Below, piece after piece: positions 17,951-26,798 of a stretch of DNA of 64,000 nt (position 1 is its first letter; every line of letters begins with the position of its first letter). Source of the stretch: Phenylobacterium sp. (GTDB lineage: Bacteria; Pseudomonadota; Alphaproteobacteria; Caulobacterales; Caulobacteraceae); NCBI RefSeq assembly GCF_016124325.1, contig NZ_WGNY01000019.1, positions 310,001 to 374,000 of the forward strand, in the 5' to 3' direction. The notes beneath the pieces were generated by a model. That model was not told the origin of the DNA. It made no database searches and saw only the letters and a list, made by a program, of their open reading frames with translations. The position numbers and the translations under genes are program-made.

Positions 17951-19020
17951 TGCGCGCGCCGCTGTCCTTCGGCCACGAACGCGTGGAACGCGCCGCCATC
18001 TGGGCCGCGCGCCTGGGAGACGGCCCGCTGTCGCCGGGCCAACAGCAGGAATTCCAGGCCTGGCTCGAGGCCGATCCGGCCAACGCGCCGGCGTTGCGTG
18101 AGATCATCGGGGCCTGGGAAGAGGTTGAGCACTATGCGACCAGCGCCGAGGTCATGGCGCTGCGCGAAGCGTCCCTGGCGTCGGCCCGTCGCACAATGCA
18201 TAGGCGCACTGGCCGCTGGCCGCGATTGCGGGTCGTCTGGGCTGCCGCGGCGGCCCTGTTGCTCGTGGTGTCGATGGCAGGCGCGGGCGCCTGGATCTGG
18301 CTGACGCCGAGGACCTATCAGACGGGGGTCGGCGAGCGGCAGGTGGTGGCCCTGAGCGATGGCTCCAAGCTGTCGCTGGACGCCGACACCATCGTGAAGG
18401 TCGCCTACACCCATGACAACCGGAAGCTCTGGTTGGAGCGCGGCCGCGCGCGCTTCGAGGTGGCCAAAAACCCGCTACGGCCGTTCTCGGTGACCGCCGG
18501 TGACGAGGTGGTGGTGGCCACCGGCACCGCCTTCAGCGTCGAACTGCTGCAGAAGCAGGTCCACGTGGTGCTCTACGAAGGCCATGTGATGCTTCTGGAC
18601 CGCACCGGCGATGGTGCGCGGCGGACCGTGGCGGTCGGCGAAAGGACGCTACCCGCCGATCAGCTCCTGGCCCCCGGCCGCGAACTGATCATCCCCGCGC
18701 ACCTTCCGACTCAGGCGGCCGTCGTGCCGGCGGTGGTGACCCCGTCCGATCCGGTGCGTTCGCTGTCTTGGGAAGGGGGCCAGCTGGTCTTCGAGGACGA
18801 GAGTCTGGCGGCGGTCGTCGAGCGGATGAACCGCTACGCCGAACGGCCCTTGCTGATCGGCGACGCCGGGGCGGCGAGGCTCCGGGTCTCCGGCGTGTTC
18901 CGGGCTGGCGACACCGACGCCCTCGTCCAGGGCCTGACGGCCGCGTTCGACGTCCAGGCCCGCGCGGGGGCCAACGGGATCGTGCTTTTCAGGGGTGAAA
19001 CGGCCGATCCTCCAGCCTGA
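17947..19020 (+). CDS. FecR-type anti-sigma factor/signal transducer
   Basis: A 357-residue inner-membrane regulator. It has an N-terminal cytoplasmic FecR_N domain (ERAAIWAARLGDGPLSPGQQQEFQAW region, a DUF4880-like pattern), one membrane helix near 100-118, and a periplasmic FecR domain (GERQVVALSDGSKLSLDADT). A C-terminal STN/DUF4974-like tail (LVFEDESLAAVVERMNRY) follows, which would contact the receptor. Two adjacent ATG codons (17947 and 17950) overlap the sigma factor stop. It holds the partner sigma factor inactive until signalled by the receptor (family knowledge). Confidence 0.9.
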   Translation: MMRAPLSFGHERVERAAIWAARLGDGPLSPGQQQEFQAWLEADPANAPALREIIGAWEEVEHYATSAEVMALREASLASARRTMHRRTGRWPRLRVVWAAAAALLLVVSMAGAGAWIWLTPRTYQTGVGERQVVALSDGSKLSLDADTIVKVAYTHDNRKLWLERGRARFEVAKNPLRPFSVTAGDEVVVATGTAFSVELLQKQVHVVLYEGHVMLLDRTGDGARRTVAVGERTLPADQLLAPGRELIIPAHLPTQAAVVPAVVTPSDPVRSLSWEGGQLVFEDESLAAVVERMNRYAERPLLIGDAGAARLRVSGVFRAGDTDALVQGLTAAFDVQARAGANGIVLFRGETADPPA

Positions 19021-19103
19021 GCATTCGGCTTTCCGAAGCTCGTGCGTATCACCCTCCAGACGGCGGATTCGGGTTCGCCGATCCAAAAGAGGGGGCTCTT
19101 GAA

Positions 19104-22100
19104 ATGACGGGACTTCGGGTGGCGGGCCTTTGGGGTTCGACGGCGGCGGCTGCGCTGATGATGATGGCGGCGCCGGTCGCGGCGCAGGCGCAGACTCAGA
19201 CATTCAAGTTCGACCTGCCGGCCCAGAGCCTGGGCGGCGCCCTGCGGGCGTTCGGGCAGACGTCGCGACAGCAGATCATCTTCGCGGAGGACGACGTTCG
19301 CGGAAAGACGAGCCCCGCCCTGCAGGGATCGTTCACCGCCGATGAGGGCTTGAACCGCCTTCTGGCGGGCAGCGGCCTGTCGGTCCGCCGCACCGCCGCC
19401 GGAGTGCTCTATGTGGGGCGAGAGCCGGCCCCGAGCGCGACCGCCTCGGGCGCCCCGGCCTCCAGCGATCTGACCGAGGTCCAGGTGACGGGTTCGCGGA
19501 TTCGCCGAACGGACACCTCTAGCGCCTCGCCCGTCACCATGGTGACCGCCGACGACCTGACCGAACGCGGCTTCACCCAGGTCGGCGACATGCTGAACCA
19601 GCTGACCTCCAACACCCCGTCGTTCGCCCAACCGCCGTTCTCCGGCATCCCGGCCGGCTCGGGCCAGACCTTCCCAAACCTGCTGAACCTCGGCGCGGGG
19701 CGCACCCTGACGCTGATCAACGGCCGACGGATGGTCGCCACCTCCAGCGACAACTTCGGCTCTCGGGGCGTCGACGTGAACATCATCCCCGCGGGGCTGA
19801 TCGAGCGGATCGACGTGGTGCAGGCCGGCGGCGCGGCGGTCTATGGCTCCGACGCCATCGGCGGGGTCGTCAACTACATCCTGAAGGACCACTTCGAAGG
19901 GCTCACGGCCGACGTCCAATACGGCATCAGCTCGCACGGCGACGATCCGCGGCCCGCGGCTCGCGTGACCTTCGGCAAGAACTTCGCGGGCGGACGCGGC
20001 AACATCGCGGCCGACATCGAGTACTCCAAGACCGATCCGCTGCTCGAGGCCGATCGAGAGTTCTTCAAGTCCGGCGTGCGCAGCGTCACCAACCTGGCCA
20101 ATACCTCGCTCACGGATGGCCAGCCGCCGACGGCGCTGATCCTCAACGGGCACCTGTGGCGCTACAACAGCAACGGCGTCATCTTCACCACCAACACCAC
20201 CTCGCCGACCGGGCTGCTGCGCGACGGCGCCGGCCAGGCGCTGCAGTTCTCGCCCGACGGGTCGTCGGTCATTCCCTACGATACCGGGGTGATCGGACCG
20301 AATTCCAGCTCGGCTTCGGGCGGCGATGGGCTCGACGCACGCCGTCTGTCCACCCTGGCGACGGGCGTGAAACGCTACACCGGCACGCTGGTGGGCCACT
20401 ACGACCTGACCGATCGCATCCGGGCCTCGAGCGAGTTCCTCTACTCGCGTGAGGTCGGCGACGACGAGATCGGCACGCAGGGCATGGTCAAGTTCGTGGG
20501 CGGCTTCGCGCCGGGCGGGCAGGGGCCCGTATCCTTCACGCGGACCAACCCGTTCCTGACGCCCGCCCAGATCGCGACCCTCAGCGCGGCGAGCCCCACA
20601 TTCGCCGCCGGAGGGCCTCTGGTCCTGTCGAAGATGTACAACGTCATTCCGCAGAACCGGACCACCAAGACCGACGTCTGGCGCTTGGTGGGCGCTCTGG
20701 ACGGCGACTTCACGCTGGCGGATCGCGACTTCTACTGGAGCGTCTCGGCCAGCCACGGCGAGACCAAGTCACACCAGACGGTGCTGGATTTCGACCTCGC
20801 CAAGTCGGCCAAGTCGTTCAGCGCGGCGAGGAACGCCGCCGGCCAGATCGTCTGCGCGGTCAACGCCGACGCCATCACCACCAACGACGATCCGGCCTGC
20901 GTGCCGTTCAATCCGTTCATCAACGGGGGCAATGACGCGGCCGTCGCCTATTTCGCGGTGCCGGTCGGCGGCTCGACCCGCAACAAGCAGGACGACATCC
21001 TGCTCACCCTCGGCGGCGACATCGTCACGCTTCCCGCGGGCAAGGCGAAGTTCTCCGTCGCCTACGAGCATCGCGCCGAGAGCGCCCGGTTCGACCCGTC
21101 GGCGGCCAACCTGTCCGGGATCACCGGACAAGGGCAGAGCTTCGCCGAGCGCGGCAAGTACAACACCGACGAGTTCTCCGGCGAACTGCTGGTCCCCCTC
21201 GTCGGCGGGGACTTCACCCTGCCGCTCATCGAGGCCCTCGACGTCAGCGGCTCCTACCGCCACGTCGACAATTCGCTGGCGGGCAAGGAAGAAGTCTGGG
21301 GCGTCGGCGGCAACTGGACGATCGGCTGGGGCCTCGGCCTGCGTGTTTCGCGCAGCCGCAACTTCAGTGCGCCCACCTTGGGCCAGCAGTTCGCACCGAC
21401 CAGCGTCAACCCCGGCAACCCGGCCCAGGACCCCTGCGACCGGACGCTGATCAACGGCGGGCCCAATCCGGCGGTCCGCCTGGCGAACTGCCAGGCGCTG
21501 TTTGCGGCGCACCCGGAGTACGGTCCGCTCGCTTCGTTCAACGACCCGGCGATCAACACCGGTCTCGTCGCTCTGACCGTCGGGGGAAACCCCAACCTGA
21601 AGAACGAAGTGTCGAAGACCTGGACGTACGGCCTCGTGTATGCGCCGCGGTACGTGCCCGGCCTGACGCTCAGCGCCGACCGCATCGAGATCGACCTGAC
21701 CAACGGCCTTTCGTCCTTCACGATCAACAACTTCCTCAGCGTCTGCTACGACACCCAGCCGCAGCAGACGTCGTTCTGCGACACCTTCACCCGCGATTCC
21801 CGCGGCTTCCTGCAAACGGGACGCGAGACGACCTTCAACGCCGGGTCGGTGCTGTATCGTGGCGAGATCTACAATTTCAGCTACCGCTTCCCGATCGGCC
21901 GCTTCTTCGGCGACGCCGACCTCGGCTCGCTTGAGGTGGCCGCCGAAGCGACGCACACCTCACGTCAGGAGACCTCGGTCACCGGCTTCGATCTGACGAG
22001 GAGCCAGGACACGCCGTCCGCCCCCGATTGGCGGATCCGCTACGACCTGCGGTACTCCAAAGGTCCGCTGAAGCTGTTTTATTCGTTGTACTATCTGCCG

Positions 22101-22322
22101 TCGGTGCGGGCGAACGCCACCGCGACGATCGAGTCCACGCCGGTGCCGGTGATCAAGGCGAACTACCAGCATACGATCTCGGCCCAGTATGACCTCGGCA
22201 ACAACATCACCATTCGCGGCGGCGTGGTGAACCTCACCGACGAAGGGCCTTCCTTCAACTCGCGGATCTACGGCGACCTCTACGGGCGACGGTATTTCCT
22301 GGGCGTGACGGCGCGTTACTAG
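19104..22322 (+). CDS. TonB-dependent transducer/receptor with STN domain
   Basis: A 1072-residue outer-membrane receptor. After a signal peptide (to about residue 30) there is an STN signalling domain (about 33-105: FDLPAQSLGGALRAFGQTSRQQIIF), then a plug with EVQVTGSRIRRTD and YGSDAIGGVVNYILKD, and a large 22-strand barrel ending GRRYFLGVTARY. The STN domain shows that it signals to the FecR/FecI pair encoded just upstream as well as importing ligand. Its large size resembles receptors for oligopeptides or complex glycans more than simple siderophores (weak inference). Confidence 0.93.
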   Translation: MTGLRVAGLWGSTAAAALMMMAAPVAAQAQTQTFKFDLPAQSLGGALRAFGQTSRQQIIFAEDDVRGKTSPALQGSFTADEGLNRLLAGSGLSVRRTAAGVLYVGREPAPSATASGAPASSDLTEVQVTGSRIRRTDTSSASPVTMVTADDLTERGFTQVGDMLNQLTSNTPSFAQPPFSGIPAGSGQTFPNLLNLGAGRTLTLINGRRMVATSSDNFGSRGVDVNIIPAGLIERIDVVQAGGAAVYGSDAIGGVVNYILKDHFEGLTADVQYGISSHGDDPRPAARVTFGKNFAGGRGNIAADIEYSKTDPLLEADREFFKSGVRSVTNLANTSLTDGQPPTALILNGHLWRYNSNGVIFTTNTTSPTGLLRDGAGQALQFSPDGSSVIPYDTGVIGPNSSSASGGDGLDARRLSTLATGVKRYTGTLVGHYDLTDRIRASSEFLYSREVGDDEIGTQGMVKFVGGFAPGGQGPVSFTRTNPFLTPAQIATLSAASPTFAAGGPLVLSKMYNVIPQNRTTKTDVWRLVGALDGDFTLADRDFYWSVSASHGETKSHQTVLDFDLAKSAKSFSAARNAAGQIVCAVNADAITTNDDPACVPFNPFINGGNDAAVAYFAVPVGGSTRNKQDDILLTLGGDIVTLPAGKAKFSVAYEHRAESARFDPSAANLSGITGQGQSFAERGKYNTDEFSGELLVPLVGGDFTLPLIEALDVSGSYRHVDNSLAGKEEVWGVGGNWTIGWGLGLRVSRSRNFSAPTLGQQFAPTSVNPGNPAQDPCDRTLINGGPNPAVRLANCQALFAAHPEYGPLASFNDPAINTGLVALTVGGNPNLKNEVSKTWTYGLVYAPRYVPGLTLSADRIEIDLTNGLSSFTINNFLSVCYDTQPQQTSFCDTFTRDSRGFLQTGRETTFNAGSVLYRGEIYNFSYRFPIGRFFGDADLGSLEVAAEATHTSRQETSVTGFDLTRSQDTPSAPDWRIRYDLRYSKGPLKLFYSLYYLPSVRANATATIESTPVPVIKANYQHTISAQYDLGNNITIRGGVVNLTDEGPSFNSRIYGDLYGRRYFLGVTARY

Positions 22323-22399
22323 AGCGGGTCGGGGAAAGGTGTGATGCGGCCTTCCGCCCGCAGCCCGTTTCAGGCCGTTGATGGACGGGCACGGTTCAG

Positions 22400-22423
22400 G
22401 GATCAGGTGACGTCGCCTGATCC
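22400..22423. repeat. Intergenic palindromic repeat, copy 1
   Basis: The palindrome GGATCAGG-T-GACGTC-G-CCTGATCC lies 78 bases after the TonB receptor stop and 31 bases before the MFS start. A closely related palindrome with the same GGATCAGGTGA core is found at 57689-57716, also shortly after a stop codon preceded by a similar TAGAGC... leader. This looks like a dispersed intergenic repeat family (REP-like) and may act as a hairpin in RNA. Confidence 0.75.
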
Positions 22424-22453
22424 GAACGTGCTCCTAGCCCTTCGGACATCGTC

Positions 22454-23644
22454 GTGACGGTCTTCATCTGCTTCCTTGCAGCGCTGCTGGAAGGTGCGGA
22501 CATCGTTTCGATGGGCTTGGCGGCCCCCTCGGTCGCCGGGCAGTTCGGGTTCCGGCCCGAACAGATGTCCTACATCCTGACGGCCACCATCGTCGGCTTG
22601 ATGGCCGGCGCTGTGGTCGGTGGCCGGGCCGGGGACCACTTCGGCCGCAAACGCGTGCTGCTGGTCGCCTTCCTGACGCTGGCCGTGTTCTCGCTGCTGA
22701 CCTCGCTTGCCACGGACCTGGACCAGTTCATCGTCGTGCGGCTGCTGTGCGGCCTCGGCCTTGGCGCGGCGTTCCCCAATCTGATCGCCCTGGCGTCGGA
22801 AGCCTCGCCGCCGGAGCGTCGCAGCACGGGGGTCGGGCTGATGTTCTGCGGCCAGCCTGTCGGCGGGTCGTCGCTCGGCCTGTTCGTGGCCAGCCAGGGC
22901 GGGGGGCTGGACTGGCGGACCATCTTCCACCTCGGCGGCGTGCTGCCACTCCTGCTCCTGCCCCTGCTGGCGTTCGCGCTTCCGGAATCCCGCGCCTTCC
23001 GCGAGGCCCAGCACGCGCCTTCCGCGGTCCGCGCACCCGTGGCCGTCGCATTGTTCGGCGAAGGGCGGGCGGCGGTCACCGGCTTGCTTTGGACGAGCTA
23101 CGGTTTCACCCAGGTTGTGGTCTACTTGATCAACAACTGGCTCCCCACGCTGATGGTGGCCAAGGGGTTTTCTCCGTCGCAGAGCGGGCTGATCTCGGCC
23201 TTCGAGAATGCGGGCGCGGCCGCCGGCTGCATCGTCCTGGCGATGGTGGCCGATCGCGGATGGCTCAGGGCCGTGCTGGCCGTCAGCTATATGGCCATCG
23301 CCCTCTCCCTGGCGGGACTTGGCGCGGCGCAGGGCTTCTGGCCGGTGGTGGGCGCAGGGATCGTCGTCGGCTTCTTCGCCATCGGCGGACAACTGGTGCT
23401 CTACACGCTTGCGCCGGCCTACTACCCGACGCTCAGCCGCGCCACGGGGGTGGGGGCGGCGGTTTCGTTCGGCCGCCTTGGCGGGATCGCGGGCCCCCTG
23501 GCGGCGGGTAGGCTGATGGCCCTGGGGCTTGCGCCGGCCGGCGTCCTGTTGGCGGCGACGCCCTGCGCCGTGCTCGCGGGGGTCGCGGCCCTGGCCGTCG
23601 CTTGTCGCCCGCCGGCGGCGCACGAACATCCGCCCGCGGCATGA
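22454..23644 (+). CDS. MFS transporter (AAHS-like)
   Basis: A 396-residue major facilitator with about 12 membrane helices. The loop 2-3 signature GGRAGDHFGRKRVL and an acidic residue in the first helix (LLEGADIVSMGLAAP) resemble aromatic acid:H+ symporters, but the cargo here is unknown. The first possible start is the GTG at 22454, which leaves almost no cytoplasmic N-terminus, so the 5' end may be eroded or the true start unusual. Its stop overlaps the next gene (ATGA), linking transport to the CocE-type hydrolase. Confidence 0.85.
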   Translation: MTVFICFLAALLEGADIVSMGLAAPSVAGQFGFRPEQMSYILTATIVGLMAGAVVGGRAGDHFGRKRVLLVAFLTLAVFSLLTSLATDLDQFIVVRLLCGLGLGAAFPNLIALASEASPPERRSTGVGLMFCGQPVGGSSLGLFVASQGGGLDWRTIFHLGGVLPLLLLPLLAFALPESRAFREAQHAPSAVRAPVAVALFGEGRAAVTGLLWTSYGFTQVVVYLINNWLPTLMVAKGFSPSQSGLISAFENAGAAAGCIVLAMVADRGWLRAVLAVSYMAIALSLAGLGAAQGFWPVVGAGIVVGFFAIGGQLVLYTLAPAYYPTLSRATGVGAAVSFGRLGGIAGPLAAGRLMALGLAPAGVLLAATPCAVLAGVAALAVACRPPAAHEHPPAA

Positions 23645-25554
23645 GCCGGGCGCGCCGCACGATCCTCGGCGTGGCGGCGGCCCTGGCGCTGGCCGGCCTG
23701 GCGGTCGCGTCCGCGGGCTGGGCCGCGCCGCCCGTAGACACCCTTCCGTCCGACCTGACGCCCGCCTACCGGCCCGTCGACGCCGAAGCCGACTACGTTC
23801 GGCGCGGAGTGATGATCCCGATGCGCGACGGCGTGCGGCTCTATGCGCTCGTCGTCATGAAGAAGGGCCTGGATCATGCCCCGATCCTGCTCGAGCGGAC
23901 GCCCTACGGCGCCGATGGCGCGCTGGGCCGCGGGAGTCAACACCTGTCGCAGCTGGTGTCGCCCGCCGAGGCGGCCATCCTCGAGGATGGCTACATCCGG
24001 GTGTGGGAGGACGTGCGCGGCCGCAATCGCTCGGAGGGAACCTACGTCACCAACAGGCCGCTCAGCGGGCCGCTGAATCCGACCGGCCTCGACCATGCCA
24101 CCGACACCTACGACACCCTCGAATGGCTGGTGAAGAACATCCCGGAGTCGAATGGCAAGGTCGGCGTCATCGGCGGGTCCTACGACGGCTTCACCGCACT
24201 GATGGCCTCGGCCAGCGGCCATCCGGCGCTGAAGGCGGTCGTGGCGGTCAATCCGATGGTCGACGTCTGGAAGGGCGACGACTGGTTCCACAACGGGGCC
24301 TTCCGGCAGATCACCCTGAACGTGCTGCCGATCATCATGTCCGGGAAATCCGGCGGGGTCCCGCCGCCGACCGGGGCGGTCGACCTCTATGCGCGCATGC
24401 TGGAGGCGGGTTCGGCCGGCGGATACATGCGCCGCTACGGCCTCGACCAGTTCGCGGCCGCCAGACGCTTCGTCCAGCATCCGGCGTATGACGCCTGGTG
24501 GCAGGGCCAGGCCCTGGACAGGCTGCTGGCCGAACGCCCCATCACCACGCCTTTGCTGCTGGTGGCCGGGCTCTATGACGAGCAAGACCAGTACGGCGCG
24601 CCCGCCGTGTTCAGCGCCCTGCATGCGCGCGACGCGAACCACCTGGTCTCGCTGCTGGTCGGGCCCTGGGCGCACATGGGCGTCTTCGGCGACGGGTCTT
24701 CGCTGGGCGCGCTGAAGTTCGGAGAGGACACCGCGGCCCGCGCGCGACGCGACGTCATCAAGCCCTTCCTCGATGCTCGTCTGAAAGACGGAGCGCCGTC
24801 GTTCACGCCGCCGCCGGTGACCAGCTATTCGGTCGGGCCGGGCGGAGGCTGGCGCACCGCGGACGGCATCCCTGAACCGTCTGCCGCGCTGTACCTGCGC
24901 GCCGGCGGGCGCCTGGCCTGGACGCCTCCGACAGCCGGCGAGGCGGCGCGCGACGACTATGTGTCGGATCCGGCCAAGCCGGTCGGTGTGCTGCCGGGCG
25001 CCTTCCTCTTCACCAGCCGTTCGGACAGCTGGCGAACCTCGCTGGTCGCCGATCAGCGCTTCGCCGGCCGTCGGCCAGACGTGCTGACCTATGCGACCCC
25101 GCCGCTCGAGCGGCCGGTCCATATCTTCGGCCATGCGCAAGCCGAAATCCGGTTCGCCACGACCGGCGAGGATGCCGACCTCGTCGTCAAACTGATCGAC
25201 GTCTGGCCGGACGAGGCCGAGGACCTGGCCATGGCCGGCTACCAGCAGCCGATCGCCATGGAGATCTTCCGCGGTCGCTACCTTCACGCCTCCGATCGCC
25301 CGACGCGGCTGACGCCCGGCGAGGTCGAGACGTGGCGCTTTGCCCTGCCCATGGCGGACCACCTCGTGGCCAAGGGGCATCGGATCATGGTCCAGGTGCA
25401 GTCCACCTGGTTTCCCGTCTACGATCGAAACCCGCAGACCTTCGCGCCCAGCATCTTCGACGCGAGCCCCGACGACTATCGGAAGGCGACCATGAGCGTG
25501 ATGCACACCCCCACCCAGGCCAGCATGGTCCGCCTTCCGATCGCGGGCGAATAG
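23641..25554 (+). CDS. CocE/NonD-family (S15-like) hydrolase, exported
   Basis: A 637-residue alpha/beta hydrolase of the X-Pro dipeptidyl-peptidase/alpha-amino-acid ester hydrolase group. An N-terminal signal or anchor (about 8-28) is followed by a catalytic domain with GGSYDG near 178-183 (Ser nucleophile), a second-residue Asp in LYDEQDQ and a His in GPWAHMG, then the jelly-roll C-terminal domain. Relatives cleave amides or esters of alpha-amino acids, including beta-lactam side chains. Start ATG 23641 overlaps the MFS stop. It is followed after 3 bases by the class V PLP enzyme, so the three form one operon. Confidence 0.88.
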   Translation: MSRARRTILGVAAALALAGLAVASAGWAAPPVDTLPSDLTPAYRPVDAEADYVRRGVMIPMRDGVRLYALVVMKKGLDHAPILLERTPYGADGALGRGSQHLSQLVSPAEAAILEDGYIRVWEDVRGRNRSEGTYVTNRPLSGPLNPTGLDHATDTYDTLEWLVKNIPESNGKVGVIGGSYDGFTALMASASGHPALKAVVAVNPMVDVWKGDDWFHNGAFRQITLNVLPIIMSGKSGGVPPPTGAVDLYARMLEAGSAGGYMRRYGLDQFAAARRFVQHPAYDAWWQGQALDRLLAERPITTPLLLVAGLYDEQDQYGAPAVFSALHARDANHLVSLLVGPWAHMGVFGDGSSLGALKFGEDTAARARRDVIKPFLDARLKDGAPSFTPPPVTSYSVGPGGGWRTADGIPEPSAALYLRAGGRLAWTPPTAGEAARDDYVSDPAKPVGVLPGAFLFTSRSDSWRTSLVADQRFAGRRPDVLTYATPPLERPVHIFGHAQAEIRFATTGEDADLVVKLIDVWPDEAEDLAMAGYQQPIAMEIFRGRYLHASDRPTRLTPGEVETWRFALPMADHLVAKGHRIMVQVQSTWFPVYDRNPQTFAPSIFDASPDDYRKATMSVMHTPTQASMVRLPIAGE

Positions 25555-25557
25555 GCG

Positions 25558-26778
25558 GTGCGCGGGCTGTCGCGGCGGGGCCTCATCGGGGGCGCGGGCA
25601 GCCTGCTTCCCGTGGCGGGGGTCGCGGAGGGGAGCGAGCCCGCGCTTTCAGGTCGAGACGGCTTCACGGTCCGGGGCGTCTACCTGGATGCGGCCTTCAC
25701 CCACCCCGTGGGACGTTTCGCGCAGGAGGCTGCGGACCGCTACGTCGAGGCGCGGCGGCGCGACCCTCAGGCCGTGGGGCCGCGCGGCAATCCGAGGCGC
25801 GGGGCCGTGGAGAGGTTCGCGCGCCTGATCAACGCCGAGCCTGCTGACGTTGCGGTCGTGCCCAGCACGCTGGTCGGCGAGAACCTGCTGAACGCGGCTC
25901 TGGGGACCGGGCCCGGCGCAGGCGTCGTGACCGACGCCCTGCACTACGATGGGGCGCTGGCGCTCTATGGCGAGTTGCGCCGTCGCGGCGCCCCGGTCGC
26001 GGTGGTGCGGCCGCGCGACAACCGCATCGACCTGGCCGACGTGCGGGCCGCGATCACCCCGCAGACCCGCCTGGTCGCGGTGTCCCTGGTGTCCGGCGTG
26101 ACCGGCTTCACCTACGACCTCGCCGAACTGTGCGAGGTGGCTCACGCGCGTGGGGCGCTGGTCTACGCCGACATCATCCAGGCGGCGGGCGCCATGCCCG
26201 TCGACGTCAAGGCGGCCGGCGTCGATTTCGCCGCTTGCGGGACCTACAAGTGGCTGATGGGCGATTTCGGTACGGCGTTTCTCTATGTGCGCCCGGATCG
26301 GGTCGATCGCCTGCGGCGCGTCGAAGTGGGATGGCGACAAGTGACGCGCCAGGAGAGTCACGTCCTGCCGTTCGAGTCTCCAGGACCGGCGCTGGGAGCG
26401 TATGAACTGGCCGGCGGCGCGGAGGGCCTATTCGAGGTCAGCACGCCGGCGTGGGGCGCGCTGGCGGTCGCGCAGGCATCGCTCGACGCAATTCTCGCCC
26501 GGGGCGTCGAAGACATCGCGCGTCAACGCCAGCCGCTGATTGAGTATCTCCAGGCGGCGCTGACGGACCTGGGATTGCAGCCTCTGACGCCCAGGGATTC
26601 CGCAGGACCGATCGTGGCCTTCGCCGCGCGGGACGCCGCCAGGCGCTTCGACGCCAAGCTGAAGGCGGCCGGGGTCACGATCTCGACCTTCGAACATCGA
26701 ATCCGCGTTTCGCCGTCCGTCTACAACACCGCCGAGGACGTCGCGCATCTGGTGGAGCTGCTTGCCACCGAGCTCTGA
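25558..26778 (+). CDS. Tat-signal class V aminotransferase/epimerase-like PLP enzyme
   Basis: A 406-residue fold-type I PLP enzyme of the class V group (cysteine desulfurase/isopenicillin N epimerase-like). The PLP Lys is in ACGTYKWLMGDFG near residue 231; DIIQAAGAMPVD carries the cofactor-binding Asp region. The N-terminus MRGLSRRGLIGGAG reads as a twin-arginine signal, which would export the folded holoenzyme. GTG start at 25558. It is the last gene of the inserted block and ends 21 bases before the virB6 stop on the other strand. Reaction unknown; racemisation or elimination on amino acids released by the neighbouring peptidases is a reasonable guess. Confidence 0.82.
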   Translation: MRGLSRRGLIGGAGSLLPVAGVAEGSEPALSGRDGFTVRGVYLDAAFTHPVGRFAQEAADRYVEARRRDPQAVGPRGNPRRGAVERFARLINAEPADVAVVPSTLVGENLLNAALGTGPGAGVVTDALHYDGALALYGELRRRGAPVAVVRPRDNRIDLADVRAAITPQTRLVAVSLVSGVTGFTYDLAELCEVAHARGALVYADIIQAAGAMPVDVKAAGVDFAACGTYKWLMGDFGTAFLYVRPDRVDRLRRVEVGWRQVTRQESHVLPFESPGPALGAYELAGGAEGLFEVSTPAWGALAVAQASLDAILARGVEDIARQRQPLIEYLQAALTDLGLQPLTPRDSAGPIVAFAARDAARRFDAKLKAAGVTISTFEHRIRVSPSVYNTAEDVAHLVELLATEL

Positions 26779-26798
26779 TCCCGCCTGACACCGGTGGA

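Noticed and set aside
9448..26778. Lasso-peptide biosynthesis or degradation cluster
   Set aside because: FecIR-TonB loci in this group often accompany lasso peptides, but I found no precursor, B/C maturation genes or prolyl-oligopeptidase-type isopeptidase.
26779..26798. Insertion-sequence end or tRNA attachment site at the right edge of the inserted block
   Set aside because: No tRNA, integrase or transposase, and no long direct or inverted repeat shared with the left edge beyond a few bases.
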